This document shows, piece after piece, positions 7,637-9,757 of a DNA stretch of 9,757 nt (its first letter is position 1; the number at the start of each line of letters is the position of its first letter). Both the position numbers and the translations under genes were made by a program. The stretch comes from an uncultured Eubacteriales bacterium (lineage in GTDB: Bacteria > Bacillota > Clostridia > Oscillospirales > Oscillospiraceae), in contig UQXG01000086.1 of assembly GCA_900544945.1 (NCBI GenBank), positions 1 to 9,757 on the forward strand. The letters run 5' to 3'. The notes beneath the pieces are model-generated. The model was not told where the DNA came from. It ran no database searches and was given only the letters and a program-made list of their open reading frames with translations.

Positions 7637-7714
7637 GGCAGTACGGACGGCTGTTGGCGCAGCTCCACGGGAATTTCACCCCCGCGTGGTTCTCACGCGG
7701 CCCTACCTATTGCC
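7637..7714 (-). ncRNA. multi-helix junction RNA element before tnpW
   Basis: In the minus-strand reading a closing helix GGCAATA (7714-7708) / TACTGCC (7643-7637, one mismatch) encloses a perfect 7-bp hairpin CCGCGTG-AGAAC-CACGCGG (7700-7682), a GGG-TGAAATT-CCC hairpin and GCTG-CGCCAA-CAGC (7663-7650). An alternative helix, CCACGCGGG (7689-7681) with CCCGTGG (7671-7665, 2-nt bulge), excludes the first hairpin. The alternation of exclusive helices just upstream of a gene suggests a switch. The strings AATAGG, GGTGAAATTCC and GCGCCA recall parts of the cobalamin-riboswitch core but the match is incomplete, and I do not call it one. Confidence 0.45.
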
Positions 7715-7750
7715 TGCGACGCTTTTAACGCTCGGACTTGGAAACCCCGG

Positions 7751-7802
7751 AAAAAACGGAGCTTCGTTTAGCTATAAGGGAGTATCATTGTCGCTACCTC
7801 CG
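7751..7802 (-). terminator. candidate leader-controlled terminator upstream of tnpW
   Basis: Minus-strand arms CGGAG (7802-7798) and CTCCG (7761-7757) pair directly before TTTTTT (7756-7751). Inside, TAGC (7796-7793) pairs with GCTA (7772-7769), with an asymmetric internal loop. The leader ORF occupies the apical loop and its SD the 5' arm, so a ribosome would open the stem. The stem is short, so intrinsic strength is uncertain. Confidence 0.4.
7768..7788 (-). CDS. candidate six-codon leader peptide (MILPYS)
   Basis: On the minus strand GGAGG (7801-7797) is followed, eight bases later, by ATG ATA CTC CCT TAT AGC TAA. The SD and spacing are close to ideal, better than for any other start in this 420-bp gap. 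The peptide is too short for a family call. Its SD forms part of the 5' arm of a hairpin whose 3' arm runs straight into TTTTTT, so translation of this peptide, or ribosome stalling on it, could decide between termination and read-through to tnpW. Visible: SD, ATG, stop, U-tract. Inferred: regulatory role. Confidence 0.5.
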   Translation of the reverse strand: MILPYS

Positions 7803-7846
7803 CTGTTTAAGAGCTGCCTTGCCCTCGGCCCGGTGGTTCTCGCTCT

Positions 7847-7861
7847 CTCATAAGATATGAG
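7847..7861 (-). repeat. perfect 6-bp hairpin/palindrome
   Basis: CTCATA (7847-7852), AGA, TATGAG (7856-7861). A compact stem with a 3-base loop in the leader region about 60 bases upstream of the leader ORF on the minus strand. Function unknown. Confidence 0.4.
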
Positions 7862-7948
7862 GTCATGGCGCACCACGCCGATGCGGAAGTTGCAGAATGT
7901 GTCCGCTGCCCTATGATGCGCCGCCGTTATCTTGCGGGCATTTTTGTC

Positions 7949-7973
7949 AAGGAACTGTGACGCCACAGACCTT
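7949..7973 (-). repeat. two-part hairpin in the intergenic region
   Basis: CTGTG (7955-7959) / CACAG (7964-7968) with a 4-nt loop, extended after a small internal loop by AAGG (7949-7952) / CCTT (7970-7973). Either a folded RNA element or a protein site; nothing in the sequence decides. Confidence 0.4.
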
Positions 7974-8017
7974 TTGCTGGCGGGGAAAGGGTAAGCCGCT
8001 GCATCCAGCCGGGCGGT

Positions 8018-8038
8018 TATCGTTAAACTTTAACGATA
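8018..8038. promoter_or_regulatory. 21-bp perfect palindrome at the 3' end of the orf8-like gene
   Basis: TATCGTTAAA (8018-8027), C, TTTAACGATA (8029-8038): two perfect 10-bp arms around a single base, overlapping the last codons and TAA of the HTH gene. The near-zero loop disfavours an RNA hairpin, and no T-tract follows on either strand, so a dimeric DNA-binding protein site is the better guess. The HTH protein, TnpW and the recombinase are all possible binders. Confidence 0.55.
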
Positions 8039-8256
8039 GCTTGGATCAACCTGATTTCTAAGCACCGTTTCATGTACTCGTCCACACACAAATGAGGATA
8101 GCCGTCCTCGTCATAGAGCGTCCGGGTACACAGACAATTCATGTAATTGTCATAGTACCGAAGCAACCGTTCTACGGCTTGGGGATCGCCTGCACGGGCG
8201 GACACATACACTGAAAGGGGCAAAGGCTCTTTGCCTTTGTAGGCAGGTTCTTTCAT
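8023..8256 (-). CDS. small HTH protein related to Tn916 Orf8
   Basis: A 77-aa protein. The segment GDPQAVERLLRYYDNYM is followed by CTRTLYDEDG, then YPHLCVDEYMKRCLEIRLIQAI; together they match the layout of Tn916 Orf8 and the short conjugative-transposon 'helix-turn-helix' family, which also resembles a sigma-factor N-terminal region. ATG 8256 is preferred to the in-frame TTG 8265: AAGGAGG (8272-8266) is nine bases from the ATG but touches the TTG. The gene begins five bases after the sigma-factor stop, so the two are almost certainly co-translated. In Tn916 the corresponding pair promotes transcription of the transfer region and int/xis; a similar role here is inferred. A 21-bp palindrome overlaps its stop. 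Confidence 0.85.
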   Translation of the reverse strand: MKEPAYKGKEPLPLSVYVSARAGDPQAVERLLRYYDNYMNCLCTRTLYDEDGYPHLCVDEYMKRCLEIRLIQAIVKV

Positions 8257-8261
8257 CCGCG

Positions 8262-8693
8262 TCAACCTCCTTCCGGCATGAGCGCCATCAATTTTACACG
8301 CAACTCTTTCAGTGTCTTTGTCCTGTGGCGCTGGACGGCGCTGCGGGACATCCCTGTGAGGCTGGCGATCTCGCCGTCTGCCATATCCAGTACGCAGTAC
8401 AGGATCAAAATGCTTTGTTCCTGTTGCGGCAGGTTGGCAAAAGCGTCGGCCACAAGCTCGTTGTCGATATGTAAATCGTACCCATGAGAGCTAAATACAA
8501 AGCTGTCGCTGGGGTAGCGGTCTACGGTGCAGAGCTTGTCCAACTCATGCTGCGGCAGGTCGCTGAACGTCGTTTCACGATCTCTTTGACGCTTCATATT
8601 CCGCAGATAAGCCCGTGCCTCATTCTTCAACACTTTTTTGCAAAAGGCATCGAACTGGCCTTGTCCATAGTCGCGGGGGATAGCTTCCATCAT
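8262..8693 (-). CDS. sigma-70-like regulator related to Tn916 Orf7
   Basis: A 143-aa protein starting MMEAIPRDYGQGQFDAFCKKVLKNEAR. The C-terminal part (about 90-135) is a sigma region 4 HTH: FANLPQQEQSILILYCVLDMADGEIASLTGMSRSAVQRHR. Central elements such as TFSDLPQHELDKL and DLHIDNELVADAF parallel Tn916 Orf7. The frame is open upstream to GTG 8780, but that GTG is one base from its SD-like GGAGG and would add about 29 residues not expected for the family; the tandem ATGs at 8693 and 8690 have an AAAGGGGG SD, so I start there (8690 is equally possible). It stops five bases before the HTH gene. Probably an ECF-like activator of element genes. No convincing -35/-10 was found immediately upstream. 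Confidence 0.87.
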   Translation of the reverse strand: MMEAIPRDYGQGQFDAFCKKVLKNEARAYLRNMKRQRDRETTFSDLPQHELDKLCTVDRYPSDSFVFSSHGYDLHIDNELVADAFANLPQQEQSILILYCVLDMADGEIASLTGMSRSAVQRHRTKTLKELRVKLMALMPEGG

Positions 8694-9175
8694 TTTCACC
8701 CCCTTTCTGTTGGGGGATTGGGTGGTTCTCTCCCTTTCCGCTACTACTAATCCTGCGATACCCTTTGCTGCCCGCTGCACGCCTCCTTTTTGGACTTTTT
8801 TTTGAAAAACTTCCAGAGCAAATTTGAAACCGCAGAAATGACAAAATTCGCCCGACAGGTCGTAGACCCACCGAGCGAAAATGAAAGCAATATGAAGTTT
8901 ATTTACATTGTATAGTTCATACTGTTGGCCGGAGCTGCCCCCTGTTGGGTATAGGCTTTTTTTAACAAGCTATGCCTTTGAAAAACAGGACATATCAGCA
9001 TGGCGGCTCCCTCCGTGGGCCGCCGATCCTGTGCCGGGCAAAGAGAAGCGGCGGCCTTGATTACTCAAAGCCGCCGTTGGTCGTATGGGCGCGTCAAAAG
9101 GGCTACTGGGCGACGGCTTTTTTTCTTTGCCGTCGTCCGGCAGCTATTTCAACATATTATGTCCGAAAGAAGTCG
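8694..9175. other. non-coding gap upstream of the sigma gene
   Basis: About 480 bp between the MATE stop and the sigma start. I find no convincing gene on either strand. Open frames on the + strand (from ATG 8972 and ATG 9000) run through strong hairpins and then across the MATE 3' end in antisense, so they are unlikely full proteins, although the ATG at 9000 has AGGA nine bases upstream and could start a leader peptide. Notable structures are a GGTATAG/CTATGCC wobble hairpin with a T7 loop (8948-8977), GGCGGC (9002-9007) / GCCGCC (9019-9024), and the competing hairpins at 9048-9138 listed separately. Confidence 0.5.
9048..9138 (+). promoter_or_regulatory. attenuator-like set of competing hairpins
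   Basis: Read on the + strand: (1) CGGCGGC (9049-9055) / GCCGCCG (9070-9076), extended inward by TTGA/TCAA; (2) AAGCCGCCG (9068-9076) / CGACGGCTT (9111-9119), eight of nine pairs, running into seven T's (9118-9124); (3) GGGCGACGGC (9108-9117) / GCCGTCGTCC (9129-9138). Helices 1 and 2 share 9070-9076, and 2 and 3 share 9111-9117, so they are mutually exclusive, the arrangement of an antiterminator/terminator. On the minus strand helix 3 may instead act as the end of the MATE transcript, although it has no T-tract there. Confidence 0.5.
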
Positions 9176-9757
9176 TTACGCTTTAATGTTTCCTTTCTTC
9201 CTTATAAGAACTGTCCCCGTCATAGTAGCTGCAAGACTGGCTACTATATGACTAACCAGTACCGCAACCCAAATCCCGTTTAGGCCAAATCCCAAATAAG
9301 ATAGCAAATAGGCCAAAGGCATCCGAACCACGATATAATAGAAAATCATCAAGAACATACTTATTGACGGTTTTCCCATGCCGTTAAGCGCACCCAAATA
9401 ACAGTTTGTGACTGTGTTGAGAACATACCCGATGCTGACAATCAGGAAATATGTACCGACAATGACCGCGACATCGCTGCTCCTGACGAACAGGCCGGAA
9501 AGCTGTTTGGAAAATCCAACCACCAGAACAGAGAGGATCACAAGCAGGCCACACCCATATCCCAAAGCGCATTTCAAATAGTCTTTTGCTCGATCATATC
9601 GCGCTCCACCAGCGCATTGGCCGATGATTGTAGTTAAAACCATGTTCAGAGCCATAGCCGGATAGAACAGGATAGTTTCCAGTTTTCCCGTTACCCCATA
9701 AGCCGCTATTGCCGTTACACTATATGTACTAACGAGTGCCGTAAGGGAAGTTGTGCT
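9176..9757 (-). CDS. MATE-family efflux transporter, C-terminal part (cut by window)
   Basis: The frame is open to the window edge, giving 193 visible residues; the ATG at 9655 is internal. The visible part starts STTSLTALVSTYSVTAIAAYGVTGKLETILFYPAMALNMVLTTIIGQ (broken at TYSVTA here only for reading), the hallmark entry into the second MATE half, followed by the GQ..GG..YDRAKDYL cytoplasmic loop, then four or five hydrophobic segments, NCYLGALNGMGKPSISM, and a short basic tail RKKGNIKA. MATE pumps export cationic drugs or metabolites using Na+ or H+ gradients across the inner membrane; the substrate cannot be told. A full protein would be about 450 aa, so roughly 250 residues are missing. 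Lower G+C than the tsaD operon and position beside the element's regulators suggest cargo, but its membership of the element is inferred. Confidence 0.88.
   Translation of the reverse strand, partial: STTSLTALVSTYSVTAIAAYGVTGKLETILFYPAMALNMVLTTIIGQCAGGARYDRAKDYLKCALGYGCGLLVILSVLVVGFSKQLSGLFVRSSDVAVIVGTYFLIVSIGYVLNTVTNCYLGALNGMGKPSISMFLMIFYYIVVRMPLAYLLSYLGFGLNGIWVAVLVSHIVASLAATMTGTVLIRKKGNIKA

Larger units (their letters stand above)
7602..8022 (-). other. structured intergenic region between orf8-like gene and tnpW
   Basis: About 420 bp with no credible protein gene but dense secondary structure in the minus-strand reading. In order of that strand: a hairpin CCGGCTG/CAGCGG just after the orf8 stop; a hairpin at 7973-7949 with arms CTGTG/CACAG extended by AAGG/CCTT; a perfect CTCATA-TCT-TATGAG hairpin at 7861-7847; a six-codon leader ORF with strong SD (7788-7768); a U6 tract (7756-7751); and a multi-helix junction (7714-7637) ending just before the tnpW SD. 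A 64-codon open frame (7966-7772, GTG start) crosses it but lacks a good SD and looks incidental. The most economical reading is a 5' leader that controls expression of tnpW and perhaps the recombinase. A trans-acting RNA is also possible. Confidence 0.55.
5417..9757. mobile_element. integrated Tn916/Tn4451-like element, one end and partial body
   Basis: Starting just downstream of tsaD, gene order on the minus strand is Orf7-like sigma factor, Orf8-like HTH protein, TnpW-like protein, large serine recombinase. The first two are recognisable relatives of the Tn916 regulatory pair; the last two are of Tn4451/Tn5397 type. The left boundary lies somewhere in 5383-5449; 5417 is my best guess because the tsaD hairpin ends at 5416. 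The right boundary is outside the window. No relaxase or conjugation genes are visible, so whether it is conjugative, mobilizable or neither cannot be told. The MATE gene at the right edge is probably cargo. Confidence 0.8.

Noticed and set aside
7945..7950. Perfect TTGACA on the minus strand as a promoter -35
   Set aside because: No -10-like hexamer at 15-19 bp downstream on that strand; the sequence there is ACGGCGG.
7772..7966. 64-codon open frame on the minus strand in the structured region
   Set aside because: GTG start without a good SD, atypical composition, and overlap with the well-placed MILPYS leader ORF in another frame. It is more likely an accidental frame in an RNA region.
7602..8022. 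Group II intron or CRISPR array in the gene-free block
   Set aside because: No domain V signature, no reverse transcriptase, and no regularly spaced direct repeats.
8694..8780. N-terminal extension of the sigma gene to GTG 8780
   Set aside because: The GGAGG is only one base from the GTG, the extra residues do not resemble the family, and tandem ATGs at 8693/8690 have a well-spaced SD.
8972..9283. 103-codon + strand frame from ATG 8972
   Set aside because: No SD, passes through strong hairpins and finishes antisense to the MATE coding region; at most its early part could be a leader peptide.

Overview
The window joins a conserved housekeeping operon to the end of an integrated mobile element. 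The housekeeping half (1-5382, + strand) encodes cysteinyl-tRNA synthetase (cysS, 5' end cut by the window), DNA polymerase I (polA), a RimI-type acetyltransferase (rimI) and the tRNA t6A enzyme TsaD. Each gene overlaps the next by four bases (ATGA, ATGA, TTGA). The G+C-rich codon use, a PolA with a decayed proofreading domain, and a Tn916/Tn4451-type element suggest an anaerobic gut Clostridia (Firmicutes), perhaps Oscillospirales/Ruminococcaceae. This is inferred from protein style only; no rRNA or marker search was possible.

About 70 bp downstream of tsaD the strand and style change. From about 5417 to the right edge all recognisable genes lie on the minus strand. In transcription order (right to left) they are: the C-terminal half of a MATE-family efflux pump (cut by the window edge), an Orf7-like sigma factor, an Orf8-like small HTH protein, a 55-aa TnpW-like protein, and a 623-aa large serine recombinase of the TndX/TnpX type with a DUF4368-like tail. 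The sigma and HTH genes match Tn916 orf7-orf8 in order and sequence, but where Tn916 carries xis-int this element carries tnpW and a serine recombinase. The recombinase end of the element abuts tsaD; the other end is outside the window. MATE is probably cargo.

The least explained parts are non-coding. Between the HTH gene and tnpW is about 430 bp without a credible protein gene. Read on the minus strand it holds a 21-bp perfect palindrome, several hairpins, a six-codon leader ORF with a strong Shine-Dalgarno whose SD lies in the arm of a U-tract terminator-like hairpin, and a multi-helix junction just before tnpW. The recombinase has its own extended -10 promoter, inside a perfect 9-bp inverted repeat that looks like an operator. 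Upstream of the sigma gene another 480-bp gap holds three competing hairpins, one with a T7 tract, resembling a + strand attenuator that no longer faces an intact gene in the window.

A reasonable working model, by inference, is that the sigma/HTH pair drives a long minus-strand transcript, the leader region gates read-through into tnpW and the recombinase, and the operator-flanked promoter gives a second, repressible input to recombinase expression.
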